A stretch of 64,000 nt of DNA from Streptomyces capitiformicae (GTDB taxonomy: Bacteria > Actinomycetota > Actinomycetes > Streptomycetales > Streptomycetaceae). The stretch spans positions 3,843,767 to 3,907,766 of the forward strand of contig NZ_CP022161.1 in the NCBI RefSeq assembly GCF_002214185.1, read 5' to 3'. A program made the position numbers and the translations under genes. The notes beneath the pieces are model-generated. The model was not told the DNA's origin and did not search any database. It saw only the letters and a list, made by a program, of their open reading frames with translations. Below are positions 53,209 through 62,631 of the stretch, one piece after another (position 1 is the stretch's first letter; each line of letters starts with the position of its first letter).

Positions 53209-53670
53209 GTGGACGCCATCGACGAGAAGATCATCGCCGAGCTGACCCGCAACGCCCGCATCTCGCACTCCGATCTGGCCGGCAAGGTGCTGCTGTCCCG
53301 CAACGCGGTGCGCCAGCGCGTCGAACGACTGGAGCGCCAGGGCCACATCGCCGGCTACACCATCGTCCGCGCGGGCCACGACACCGGCACGGTCGTCTCG
53401 GCGCTCGTACTCGTCTATCGCCAGGACCGCATGCGCGGCGGCGACGTCCTGGCCGCACTCAAACGCATTCCCGAGGTTGTCATCTGCGAGATCCTCAGCG
53501 GCGACTTCGACATCATGGTGCGCCTCGAAGCGGCCTCGCTGGAACGCGTACGGAGCATCTGGGAGGACATCGCCAAGATGCCCGGCGTACGCGACACAGT
53601 CACCGCCCTCACCTTGTCCAGCATCGTCAACCGCCCGCGAGGAGAACGGCGTACCACGCCACAGGGGTGA
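53209..53670 (+). CDS. Lrp/AsnC-family transcriptional regulator
   Basis: 153 residues from a GTG behind GAAGGAG. N-terminal HTH: DAIDEKIIAELTRNARISHS, DLAGKVLLSRNAVRQRVERL; C-terminal RAM domain SALVLVYRQDRM, VVICEILSGDFDIMVRLEA. Same strand as the importer-ALDH operon, so a local regulator sensing the imported amino compound is likely. Confidence 0.93.
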   Translation: MDAIDEKIIAELTRNARISHSDLAGKVLLSRNAVRQRVERLERQGHIAGYTIVRAGHDTGTVVSALVLVYRQDRMRGGDVLAALKRIPEVVICEILSGDFDIMVRLEAASLERVRSIWEDIAKMPGVRDTVTALTLSSIVNRPRGERRTTPQG

Positions 53671-54006
53671 GCAGGGCCGTCATCGCTATTTCCCTGTCCA
53701 GCCCACCCTGACCACGAGGCCCACCACCTCCCCCTGGTGGCCAGCGCCTCTTCCGCGCCCCAGGCGGCCGCCAAATAGCGATGTGTGGGGGGCAAGACGG
53801 TCACCGAGCACCTCGAAGGCGTTGAGCGGAGTTGGTCCTTCTGCACAACCATCCTGTGGTCCGAGGTCCGAGGTTTGAGTCGGATGGCTTGGCAGCTCAG
53901 CGTGGTTCAAGAGGTATCAGTGGTGTAACGCCTCGCTGAATCGGGCGATGGCAGTCTCGCCGCCGCTTGTCCGCCCCATGTGGCGAGGCCGCTCCGTGGC
54001 CGCTCA
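53671..54006. other. Intergenic region, no gene seen
   Basis: About 335 bases downstream of the Lrp gene and beyond the 3' end of the convergent phosphatase remnant. Readings on both strands give no family match. Confidence 0.4.
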
Positions 54007-54715
54007 TCAGTCCGCGTCCCCCCATTGCTCCAGCAGGGCATCGGCCATGTCGAGGTCAGGTTCTGGCGCCGGGCTGTGGAGGGATTGTTCGGTCCAGATC
54101 ACTTTGCCGCGCGGCATGTACCGGGTGCCCCACCGCTGCGTGAACTGGGCGACCAGGAACAGCCCCCGCCCCCCTTCGTCGGTGGCGGCCGCCCGGCGCA
54201 GATGCGGTGACGTGCTGCTGCCGTCGGCGACCTCGCAGATCAGGACACTACGGTCGCGCAGTAGGCGCAGCCCGATCGGATCGGTGCCGTAGCGGATGGC
54301 GTTGGTGACCAATTCGCTGATCACTAGCTCGGTGGAGAAGGTCAGCTCCTCCATCCCCCACTCCTCCAACCGGTAGGTGACATCGGCACGGATTCCGGCG
54401 ACGAGGGCGGGGTCGCTGGGCACGTCCCACTCGGCGACCTGGGAGGGATCCAGCAGGCGGGACTGGGCGACGAGCAGGGCGATGTCGTCACTCGGCCGTG
54501 CCGGCAGCAGGGCGCTGAGGACGGCCTGGCAGGTCTCCTCCGGGTTCCGGCCAGGGTGTGCCAGGGCGTCGCGCAACTTCTCGAGGCCGACGTCGATGTC
54601 CCGGTGCCGGTCCTCGATCAGCCCGTCGGTGTACAGGACCAGCCGGGAGCCCTCGGGCAGAGTGAATTCTGCGGTCTCGAAGGGCAGGCCACCTCCCAAC
54701 CCGAGTGGCGGGGAG
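54007..54715 (-). pseudogene. SpoIIE-phosphatase/HATPase (RsbW-like) protein, N-terminally truncated
   Basis: The minus strand reads PVSPPLGLGGGLPFETAEFT, GSRLVLYTDGLIEDRHRDID (PP2C/SpoIIE end), then an HATPase anti-sigma-type domain: ELVISELVTNAIRYGTDPIG, LICEVADGSSTSPHLRRA, DEGGRGLFLVAQF, ending ADALLEQWGDAD. Intact relatives have several hundred residues of PAS/GAF and PP2C sequence before this. No start codon fits, so the remnant is unlikely to be made. The 5' end is lost at about 54715, where a LuxR remnant on the other strand begins. Confidence 0.78.
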
Positions 54716-55767
54716 ACCGGCGTCAGTTCGACCGTCTCCTCGCGGCGGCACCCGAACCCACCCCGGCCCGGGCCCGGGCACTGTGGGCCGCCGCCTGGGT
54801 AGCGATCCTCCAGGGAGATCTCGCGACGGCCGACCGCTGGCTGGACGAGGCCGACGAGCTGAGCAAACGGCTGGACGACCCATCGGACCTGCCCTACATC
54901 CAGGACTACCGTGGCATGTCTGTGTTGTTCCAGGGGCGGACGGCGGAAGCCGTGCCCCTGTACGAGGGGGCGCGGGCCGCTCACGAGGCGGCGGGCGAAG
55001 GACCGCAGGGACTGTTCTGGCTCCTCCAGGTGGCGATGGCCCAGGTCCGTCTCGGGAACGCGCACGCTGCGGAGGAGGCCAGCAGGCGCGCGGTGCGGCT
55101 GGCGGAAGCATCCGAGGAACGTCTGTGGGGGTCCTACGCGAAGTGGGCGCTGGGCTACGTGCTCTGGGCACATGGCGACAGGCAGGAGGGCACAGCGCTG
55201 ACACGGGCGGCGCTGGAGATCCTGCGGGGCTTCAACGACTACACCGGGACCGCGATAGCCCTGGAGGTGTTCACCTGGATCACCGCGTCCCAAGGCGACC
55301 ACGAACGGGCGGCACAGCTGCTGGGCGCCGCGCACGCCCTGACCCGGCACAGCGGGATCCGGGACATCGAAGCCCGCCCCGACTCCACATACGCCCGGCA
55401 CCGAGCCCGCTGCGAGGAGGTGGCTATCTCCGCTCTGGGCCCGGCCGGATACGAGAAGGCCCTCGCGGAAGGCGCCCGGCACGACAGCCCGGCCCGGGCC
55501 ATCGCCCTCGCCCTGGACACGAGCACCGGGGCCGACAGCGGGCGGACCGCCCCGGCCGCCACCGCGCCGTGCCCGCTCAGCCGCCGGGAGCGGCAGGTCG
55601 CCGCGCTGGTCGCCGAGGGCATGACCAACCGGCAGATCGCCGCCCAGTTGGTGCTGTCGCCGCGTACGGTCGACGGGCACATGGACAGCATCATGACCAA
55701 GCTCGGCTGCAGCCGCCGTACTCAGGTCGCGACCTGGTGGGCGGCGAACCAGGTACCCACCCCGTAG
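54716..55767 (+). pseudogene. LuxR-family (LAL-type) regulator, N-terminally truncated
   Basis: Plus-strand reading GDRRQFDRLLAAAPEPTPAR then TPR-like helices (WAAAWVAILQGDLATADRWL; AAEEASRRAVRLAEASEE) and a C-terminal HTH PLSRRERQVAALVAEGMTNR, IAAQLVLSPRTVDGHMDSIM, TKLGCSRRTQVATWWA. This is the last third of large ATP-binding LuxR regulators. The ATPase part is missing; an in-frame ATG at 54556 lies in antisense of the phosphatase remnant, so the call is pseudogene. Confidence 0.75.
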
Positions 55768-56157
55768 AAGTTAGGTACCACCCCCCGTAGAACTACCCAT
55801 GTCCGCCAGCGGGTGCGCACCGATGCTTTGCGGCATGAAGCACAGCACGCAGGGCGGGCTCGCAAAAAGCGCAACCTGCGAGCCGGTGCCGCTCAGACCG
55901 TCCCGGGCACCGAGAGCCTCACGCCCTCAGGCCACACGCGGATGAGCGACGCTGGTGGAAGCGCTTGTCTCCTCCTTCGGTGAGAGCGCTCTCGTTCTTC
56001 TGAAGCGGTCCGACCCGCCGGGCGGCCCCGGTCACCTTCGGTTACCGGGCCCAATGGGTCGAACGCGGTGGCCCGCACGCCGTTCGCAAAATTCATCTCC
56101 TTCGTGAGCCGACCCTGCCGATCCGGCCGTCGGTTCCCTCTGCGAGAAAGAGAAAAA
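55768..56157. other. Promoter region of the secreted protein
   Basis: About 390 bases without a gene. Two AGCGCT-cored sites (listed separately) lie 165-200 bases before the secreted-protein start. Confidence 0.45.
55957..55994. promoter_or_regulatory. Two LacI/CebR-like operators
   Basis: GGAAGCGCTTGT (around 55957-55968) and TGAGAGCGCTCTCG (55981-55994). The second contains a perfect 12-base palindrome and matches 11 of 14 bases of the streptomycete CebR box TGGGAGCGCTCCCA. The centres are 25 bases apart. Suggests control by a LacI-family sugar regulator. Confidence 0.5.
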
Positions 56158-56634
56158 GTGAGAACCACAACGAGAAGAAGGCGCCTCGCCGCGGCGCTGG
56201 TCGCGGCGGCCGCGACTGCCACGGTGTCCCTGGCATCACCCGTCGCCGCATATGCGGACGATGAGTCGGCCACGTCCACGTCGGCGACGAGCCAGGAGCA
56301 GTACCAGACCCTCGACGATGTCGCCCAGCAGTACCACCCCCTCGGGGTCTACACAGCCGACGACGGCTCCCTGACGATGCTCGCGCTGCCCGCGGACACA
56401 CCCCCCGCCGACGGGGACCAGCTCGAGTCGAAGTTCCCGGCCGGTATGAACGTCCTGGGCTATATCAGCCAGTTCACCAAGGACGAGGAGCAGCAGCTCG
56501 AGCAGGAGGTCACGGCGAAAGGCTGGATCGCTGACAACACGGTCGACTACAGCGTCGGCGTCTCCTATGACGCGAAGAATGACGTGGTGCTGGTCGACAC
56601 CGACGCTCCGGAATCCACGCCGGTGCTCGTATGA
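56158..56634 (+). CDS. Secreted protein, unknown family, possibly truncated
   Basis: 158 residues from a GTG at 56158 after AGAAAGAG. Clear Sec signal: RTTTRRRRLAAALVAAAATA, VSLASPVAAYADD (cleavage probably after AYA). Mature part EQYQTLDDVAQQYHPLGVYT, MLALPADTPPADGDQLESKF, VTAKGWIADNTVDYSVGVSY, ending DTDAPESTPVLV. It looks like a propeptide or inhibitor-like domain, acidic and Cys-free. The abrupt end suggests loss of a C-terminal catalytic domain, but I cannot name a parent family. CebR-like operators upstream. Confidence 0.7.
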   Translation: MRTTTRRRRLAAALVAAAATATVSLASPVAAYADDESATSTSATSQEQYQTLDDVAQQYHPLGVYTADDGSLTMLALPADTPPADGDQLESKFPAGMNVLGYISQFTKDEEQQLEQEVTAKGWIADNTVDYSVGVSYDAKNDVVLVDTDAPESTPVLV

Positions 56635-56861
56635 GGTTCTTGGTGCGGCCAGAGCCGCGGCCGCCGCGCGCTGCGCAAGGCGCCTGACCGGTTCCGACAC
56701 GGGAATCGATCTTGATGGCAGTTCTGTCAAGCTGCGCGGGTAGCAAAGGCACAACGCGGACTCAGCGAGCTCCTTGTCTGTGCGGTCGCGGAATGGTGAT
56801 CACCATGGGGCGAAGGTGTACTGAGTCCGTCTGAGAAAGACGCAACGCCTGTGCCTGCAGA

Positions 56862-57095
56862 TCAGACACCAGCGTGTCGAAGTCCAGCTTTTGCGCGCGT
56901 GCCCTTCGGCTCAGTGATGGTCTCGCCGCCGTCGGCGAGCATCACGGCGAGATCGACCGCGACCCGGCCCGGCTCGTGGCCGGTGCCGCGCGGGCGCAGC
57001 CTGCGCAGAGCGGTGGTGAAGACGCTGGTCAGGCCGGTGGCACCAGTGAGATCGGCCGGCAGACGCGATCCGGTGTCGAGTCCGATTGACTGTTG
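56862..57095 (-). pseudogene. IS1380-type transposase N-terminal remnant
   Basis: The minus-strand frame reads QQSIGLDTGSRLPADLTGAT, GLTSVFTTALRRLRPRGTGH, EPGRVAVDLAVMLADGGETI, then a foreign tail and TGA. H-PG-V--DLA-MLADGG--I--L is the N-terminal pattern of IS1380-family transposases. The DDE part is absent. Confidence 0.6.
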
Positions 57096-57295
57096 CGGAA
57101 GCCCTGGGGGCGCCTCACTCGAGCCGGAGGCCGTAGTCGCTCAACGCTGCTCGTCGCCGCGGCCATGAGCAGCGGCCTGCGGAGGAAATCTTCCACCGCC
57201 TCTGCCAGGAGCACGGCTGCACCGCGCTGCCGTCGCTCGGAGGCCAGGACGGACTGTTACGGGCGCTGCTCCAGGCGGCGCCCGCAACGGAACCG

Positions 57296-57480
57296 TCAGT
57301 CCGGGAAAACCACGGTCGTACGTCCGTTGAGGAGCACTCGGCTCTCCAGATGATGGCGGACAGCCCTGGCCAGCACGCGCCGCTCGATGTCCCGCCCGTT
57401 GCGGCCAGTTGCTCGGGCGTGTCCCGGTGGGTGACGGGCTCGACGTCCTGGGCGATGATCGGGCCCTCACCAAGATCTTC
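57296..57480 (-). pseudogene. purU: Formyltetrahydrofolate deformylase (PurU) C-terminal remnant
   Basis: The minus strand reads [30 protein letters not shown]; then, after a one-base deletion, [32 protein letters not shown] and TGA at 57296. This is the conserved end of PurU (DEGPIIEQDV----H---P--L---GRD-E---LARAV--H-E-RVLLNG-KTVVF). The rest of the gene is missing. Confidence 0.7.
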
Positions 57481-57774
57481 ATCAGACTTCTAGCCGTCGC
57501 CATCCCGCGCTCGTCAAGATCATTTCCCACGATGCAGCTGAGGGCCCGTAACAGCTTGCGCCGCATCACGAAGAGCGGCGCCGCGAGCGCCGCTCGGCCG
57601 GTGGTCGGCTGTCGCCATGGCTTTCATGCGCATTGGGCCATGAGCGGGTTGCGTGCCGTCAATGTCTCATGGCTTCTCAGACGGCCCGAAGGAGCGTGCT
57701 CGTGCCCGGCCATCGGTCCATCGCCGAAGCCGAGAAACTGGTCGCCAAGGGGTCACGGCTGCGTCCAACAGGGG

Positions 57775-58137
57775 TCACAACGTTTCCGTTTCCGGGTTGA
57801 GCGCATGGCGCCGCAGGCGTGGAAGGGTGTCCGCCCCTGTTGCGACCGTTTCCACGTCGAACCAGGTCAGCAGTGTGGCCCATTTCTCCAGCGCCGTTGC
57901 CATCGCCCCGGTGTCGAGTCTGCCGGGCACGTCGAACACGATGCCCAGCCACCCCGAGTGCCGTTTGCCCGCCATCTGGTTGGCCAGCCGCCGCCAGATG
58001 TGGTTCTCCTGTACGTAGGACGGCGGGGCCGGGTGCTCGGGCGCCGTTGCGGTGACCGCCAGTACCGCGGCGGGTACCCGGAATTCGACCAGTTCACCGG
58101 GTTCCGGAGCGTATTCGAGGATCGGTGTCATCAGCAT
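57775..58137 (-). pseudogene. Condensation-domain protein 2, N-terminal part only
   Basis: 120 residues from the ATG at 58137 (AAAGGAATCCGAAAC before it). PILEYAPEPGELVEFRVPAA, PPSYVQENHIWRRLANQ, WLGIVFDVPGRLDTGAMATA, LEKWATLLTWFDVET match the N-terminus of stand-alone condensation (NRPS C-like) proteins of about 450-500 residues. It stops before the HHxxxDG active site. Overlaps the end of condensation gene 1. It could still be translated as a short protein. Confidence 0.6.
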
Positions 58138-59163
58138 GTTTCGGATTCCTTTCCTCGGCAGTCTTCACTGCCTTCATTGGCAATCTGTTCCATGAGCCAT
58201 CTGGTCTGTTCGATATAGCGTGGAACGGCGGTTCTGATGCCCTCGGTATCCGGATATCGGAAACTCAGGTAGACGCCGCGGTGTGAGCGCATGATCCAGA
58301 GGAACACTTCGTGGGGGTGTATGCGGCGGCTGCGCAGCGCGAACGCCCGCCATTCGCCCCACTGTTCCGCGCCCGGAGTTCTGCGTATATCCATGTACGA
58401 GACCATGAACCGTGGTTCGAGTGGCATCCCGAGCAATTCGGTGATGCGGGGAAGTGGCACGGTCGCCAGGGGTCTCGCGCGTTTCAACGCCAGGCCGGCT
58501 CCCGCCATCACTTCACGAAAGGCGTCGGTGCCGCGCACCGCGAATCCCACCGGCGCCAGTCCGACGTACCAGCCGACCGACTGGGCCCACTGTGGATCGG
58601 TCCGGGTGTGGAAGGGTGCGATCGCACGGAACTGCTGCTGCCCCGTGTTCTCGTGCGCCACGATCGCCAGGCACGCGAGCGCCCCGGAGAAGAAGTTCCC
58701 GCCCTTGCTGACGCAGGCGGCCTGGAATGCCTGCGCCCCCTGCTCGTCGAGGAGCCACTCGCAGCCGCCGACCTGTGCCCGGTCCCCTACGTGTCCGTGG
58801 CCCGGATCTGACCGGTGACATCGCCGACGGCCTCGCTACAGCATGGCAACCGTCCCCGCCCGCAGCGTCGCCCGGCTCACCGACCGCCCCTGGGCCCGGC
58901 ACCAGGCCCGCCGTGGGGGAGCAGTCGGCTGCGCAGCGATTCGTGCCGGTCGATCCAGCCGAGCAGTGCCCGCTCCAGCGCCCCGGCGTTCAGTTCCCCG
59001 GGCAGTTCGAAGACGGTCGCCAGCCAGGAGGCGGGCGCGGGCCGGGGCCGGTGATGCGTGCTTCCCTGATGTGCGCCTCCTGGAGGTACGACGCCGGCCG
59101 TGGATCCGGTGTCCAGGGGGTGGAGTGCGGTCCTGCGGGCGCAGGTCGCCAGACGGTGAGCAT
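58131..59163 (-). pseudogene. Condensation-domain protein 1, frameshifted and internally deleted
   Basis: N-terminal piece from an ATG at 59163: LTVWRPAPAGPHSTPW, PRPASYLQEAHIREA; then another frame: ASWLATVFELPGELNAGALE, RALLGWIDRHESLRSRLLPH; then VGGCEWLLDEQGAQAFQAAC, GNFFSGALACLAIVAHENTG, QQQFRAIAPFHTRTDPQWAQ, SVGWYVGLAPVGFAVRG, EPRFMVSYMDIRRTPGAEQW to the stop at 58131. The C-terminal half is well kept (about 180 residues). The HHxxxDG motif region is lost. Paralogue of gene 2. Confidence 0.65.
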
Positions 59164-59492
59164 TTCTGGCAGGACATCAAGGTCGTGCATATCGATCTGA
59201 CCCGCGAGCAGTTCCAGCGCGGTCAGGTGGTCAGCGCCGCCTGTGTGGTTTGACGTCCTGCTGGACCGCTGCCCCGCCACTGGGCGGAGTGCCAACTCCT
59301 GCGCTCCCGTGTCGAGGCCCACCTGGGCACGCTACCGCCTCCGGCCGGCGGAACCGAACCGGACACGACTTCCCCCGGGTGAGCTGGTTGCCTCGGTCTG
59401 CTCAGCCCCGGCAGGACGGACTCTCGCCCATGCCGGGATGATGCCGCAACCTGAAGCGGTGTCACGGCGGGCCTCTCGTCCCGGTGGCGTCG

Positions 59493-60542
59493 TCACCGCT
59501 TTGACCGACCGTGTTCGATGCCTGCAGCCGTAGGCGGATGCTGGGCGTGGAGGGCTTCGTCAGCGGCGTAGCCCGGGGAGCATGCGGCGCGCAGCTCGGC
59601 CACGTCCGCCGAGGCGAGATCAATGGATGTTCCGATTCTTTCCGGTCTGACCTGCTTCGCTGCCCAAGAGAGCCACTCGGGCGAGGAGGTGACGCCGAGG
59701 AACCGTGCAAGCCGGCAGAGGCTGGCGACGGGGTCGAGCAGGAGCTGTTCGTAGCGAACGGTGGTCCAGCGGTCGAGGGGTATCCGGGCCAGCTCCGCGG
59801 CGCCTTTCAGGGTCATGGTCGACCAGAAGTCACCGAACGAGGCCAGCGGAATTTCACATTCCATGATCCGTTCTGCGTCGATTGCCGGGAATCGTCCGCT
59901 TTGTCCAGTGGCTCGATCCGCCGCATTGTGTACTGCTCGGGTCCAGGAGCCCTCCCTCTCGACGAGTACGGGTATCCGGCAACCGGCGTGCTTGCTCATC
60001 GACAGGGCGGAGTCCATCCCGTCCCGGCTGAGATAGATGAAGCGTGCCTCCGGAAACGCGCTGCGCAGGTCCGCCACCGCCCGGATGGAACCGCCGGTGC
60101 GCTCCACGGTCGCCGTACCGCCGAACCTGTCGGAAAGCAGGGAGAACAGGTGGCGGTAGTGGTCGGGGACTGGCCGGGTCGGCCAGTCTGGCACGATCGC
60201 CGCCAGCCAGTCGAAGACGCCGTCCGGGTCATCGGTCAGCGTCGGCAGGGTCATGTGGCTGATGAAGGGCACCCCGGTTTCCGGAGTGAACCGTCCGGTG
60301 GTGTAGGGGTAGAGAAATTCCGGAAGGGTGAGGCCGTCGCGCACCATGGCGTCAATGAAGGGTACGGGATCAGCGATCTGTCGCCAGAAATCGCCCCCGT
60401 CCAGGTGCCCGGCCAGCCGGTCTTTGATGGGCACGAGGCCGAATAATTCACTGATGCTCAGGATATCGGGGTTCGTATGCAGAAGTCGCGACAGTAGAGT
60501 TGAGCCGCAGCGTCCCGTGCTGACGACGAAAGTCAAGCTCAT
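59493..60542 (-). CDS. Sulfotransferase-family protein
   Basis: 349 residues from the ATG at 60542. The PAPS 5'-phosphosulfate loop is FVVSTGRCGSTLLSRLLHTN at the N-terminus; the 3'-phosphate region is SAFPEARFIYLSRDGMDSAL; RYEQLLLDPVASLCRLARFL near the C-terminus. It would move sulfate from PAPS to an alcohol or amine. It lies between the broken condensation genes and the LLM oxidoreductase and looks intact. Confidence 0.85.
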   Translation of the reverse strand: MSLTFVVSTGRCGSTLLSRLLHTNPDILSISELFGLVPIKDRLAGHLDGGDFWRQIADPVPFIDAMVRDGLTLPEFLYPYTTGRFTPETGVPFISHMTLPTLTDDPDGVFDWLAAIVPDWPTRPVPDHYRHLFSLLSDRFGGTATVERTGGSIRAVADLRSAFPEARFIYLSRDGMDSALSMSKHAGCRIPVLVEREGSWTRAVHNAADRATGQSGRFPAIDAERIMECEIPLASFGDFWSTMTLKGAAELARIPLDRWTTVRYEQLLLDPVASLCRLARFLGVTSSPEWLSWAAKQVRPERIGTSIDLASADVAELRAACSPGYAADEALHAQHPPTAAGIEHGRSKR

Positions 60543-60747
60543 GTGGTGACCATCCTCTGCCCTCTTCGCATGCAGGTTGCCCAAGTACCGGAAGACGCTA
60601 GTCGACCGGCTGGCGAAATCACAGGGTCAAACGTCCCGGAGTAGTCCGCTCCGACGTGCTGGTTACCGCCCGGCAGTCGGAGGCGATCAGCAAGTAGCAT
60701 GCTGCCCGGGTCCGGAAATGGTGGCCATGGCGAGCGGGGAGGGTGAC

Positions 60748-61626
60748 GTGGCAGATTCTTTACCGTTCGAATTCGCCGTCGTGGCGGAGCCGGACTACGG
60801 TGCCGCAGAATGGTTGACGGTGATCCGCAGAAGCGAGGAATTCGGCTACGACGCCCTGTTGGTGACCGATCATCTACGGCTTCGGTTGGCTGCGGTCCCC
60901 GCATTGGCCATGGCTGCTGGGGTGAGCAGTCGGATCCGGCTGGGCACCTATGTCCTGAACAGCGATCTACGCAGTCCGGCCCTGTTGGCCTCGGAGATGG
61001 CGACGGTGCACACCCTCTCTGGGGGCCGGGCTGTGGTGGGCCTGGGAGCAGGCTGGATGCGTGACGACTACGTGCAGTCCGGCGTGGAACTGGAAGCCGG
61101 TGTGTCGCGGTTCGACCGGCTGCGGGCGGCGTTGCCGAAGGTGCGGGAAGTCCTGGCCGCGGCAGCCGCCGCGGACGGCACGTCACCCCCTCCTTTGCTC
61201 CTTGGGGGAGCCCGTCGCCGGATGCTGGAGCTGGCCGGGCAGGAGGCGGACATCGTGAGCCTGCTCCCGCCGATGGGACCGGACGGACCTACGGAATACA
61301 CCGGGATGCTTGACGCCAGCGTCGAGGCACAACTGGCCTGGGTGCGTGCTGGGGCGGCCGGACGGGACGTACCGCCACGCCTCAATCATCTGCTGTGGGG
61401 GTGTTTCGTGACCCAGAACCCGGCAGCGGTGACCGATGCGCTCGCCCGGCGCTGGGGCTGCTCGCCGCAGACGGTGCCGCGCCTTGTGCCGTATCTGGTC
61501 GGCACCGCTGAGCAGGTCGCACAGAAGTTGCTGGCCCGCCGGGAGCGGTGGGGATTCTCTCTGGTCACGGTGCCGGCGGGGATGGCGGCGGAGTTCGCTC
61601 CGGTGATGCGGCTGCTGGGACGCTGA
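60748..61626 (+). CDS. LLM-class (luciferase-like, F420-type) oxidoreductase
   Basis: 292 residues from the GTG at 60748, six bases after GGGGAGGG; earlier in-frame ATGs lack a ribosome site. Bacterial-luciferase-like TIM barrel: FAVVAEPDYGAAEWLTVIRR, ALLVTDHLRLRLAAVPAL, IRLGTYVLNSDLRSPALLAS, VVGLGAGWMRDDYVQSGVEL, PPPLLLGGARRRMLELAGQE. F420 is the likely cofactor in actinobacteria. Divergent from the sulfotransferase. Confidence 0.88.
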   Translation: MADSLPFEFAVVAEPDYGAAEWLTVIRRSEEFGYDALLVTDHLRLRLAAVPALAMAAGVSSRIRLGTYVLNSDLRSPALLASEMATVHTLSGGRAVVGLGAGWMRDDYVQSGVELEAGVSRFDRLRAALPKVREVLAAAAAADGTSPPPLLLGGARRRMLELAGQEADIVSLLPPMGPDGPTEYTGMLDASVEAQLAWVRAGAAGRDVPPRLNHLLWGCFVTQNPAAVTDALARRWGCSPQTVPRLVPYLVGTAEQVAQKLLARRERWGFSLVTVPAGMAAEFAPVMRLLGR

Positions 61627-61746
61627 TCAGCCTCATCGTCGGCGCTGTGTGAGGCTTCGTCCAAGATGGGGGGAGGGGCCGGGCAGGCCCGGCTCTTTGG
61701 ATACCGCCGCTGCTGAAGGACTTTCCCGGCCACACCCGAACGCCGT

Positions 61747-62574
61747 TCATGGGCGAGCTTTAATGGTGAAACGGGTCAGTCCGACGGCGGTGGTGAGGAT
61801 CAGGCCGACGCCGATCGTCCAGAGGAGGACTGATTCGGGAAGGTGCCCCAGCTGGGGAGCGATGGCGAAGCGAGTGGCCTCGGTGATGTAGACGACCGGG
61901 TTGGCCAGTACGACGTACTGCAGCCAGGGGAGGGGGCCGAGCGCCGCCCAGGGGTAGTAGACACATCCGAGCATGATCATGACGGGCAGGCCGAAGGGCA
62001 GGACGTTGGACACCTTGCCGGGGTTGACGGCGGTGCCGACTACGATCCCCAACGCGGCGAACAGGATGGAGGCTCCGACCACGGTGCCCAGCAGAAAGGG
62101 CCATCGGGTCAGGTCGAGCGCTGGTGGTGCGCCGGGGGCGTGCACGAAAGCGACGATCGGCAGGGCGACGCATGCCGCGAGAACTCCGCGCAGGGTGCCG
62201 TCTACGATCCTGGTCAGGGCGATGAGCGGTACGGGGAGCGGGGCCATGAGGGCCTGGTCGATGCGGCGCAGCGGCCCGAAGTCGAGGCTGACAGCGGTGA
62301 GAGCGGCGGTGAACGCTTGGTTGCAGGTGGCGACGGCGACCATTCCCGGCGCCAGGACCGTGGCGTACCCCTGGGTGACGCCGAGGCTCTGGCCACCGAG
62401 TTGCGGCAGGACGAAGTCGAAGACGAAGACGGTGGACAGCGTGATGATGGCGATCTTCATGACGAACCCTGCCGCTTCCTTGCGGAGCCGGCGGATCTCG
62501 CGGAACACGAGTACGAGAAATGGCCGCCAGATGGTCAGTTTGACATCTTTGGCTCGGGTCGCTGTGAATGCCAT
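61747..62574 (-). CDS. ABC-2 type transporter permease (DrrB-like)
   Basis: 275 residues, six membrane helices. FREIRRLRKEAAGFVMKIAI near the N-terminus, YATVLAPGMVAVATCNQAFT, RIDQALMAPLPVPLIALTRI, GSILFA-type helix SILFAALGIVVGTAV, NPVVYITEATRFAIAP. This is the membrane half of a drug/lipid/polysaccharide-type exporter. Its ATPase partner survives only as a stump directly upstream. Confidence 0.88.
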   Translation of the reverse strand: MAFTATRAKDVKLTIWRPFLVLVFREIRRLRKEAAGFVMKIAIITLSTVFVFDFVLPQLGGQSLGVTQGYATVLAPGMVAVATCNQAFTAALTAVSLDFGPLRRIDQALMAPLPVPLIALTRIVDGTLRGVLAACVALPIVAFVHAPGAPPALDLTRWPFLLGTVVGASILFAALGIVVGTAVNPGKVSNVLPFGLPVMIMLGCVYYPWAALGPLPWLQYVVLANPVVYITEATRFAIAPQLGHLPESVLLWTIGVGLILTTAVGLTRFTIKARP

Positions 62575-62631
62575 GGTTTTCCGTCTTCGGTCGTGGCCAC
62601 CGGCTTGCGGTGGCCGGTGGACTGCGTCTGG

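Larger units (their letters stand above)
56635..57774. other. Degenerate region with IS and PurU scars
   Basis: About 1.1 kb with no intact gene. The recognisable parts are an IS1380-type fragment and a PurU C-terminal fragment (both listed). The remainder has no clear coding pattern. Confidence 0.5.

Noticed and set aside
33374..53670. Ectoine/hydroxyectoine degradation cluster
   Set aside because: A threonine-dehydratase-like gene, AsnC and a semialdehyde dehydrogenase are shared with such clusters, but no EutD hydrolase or EutE deacetylase was found.
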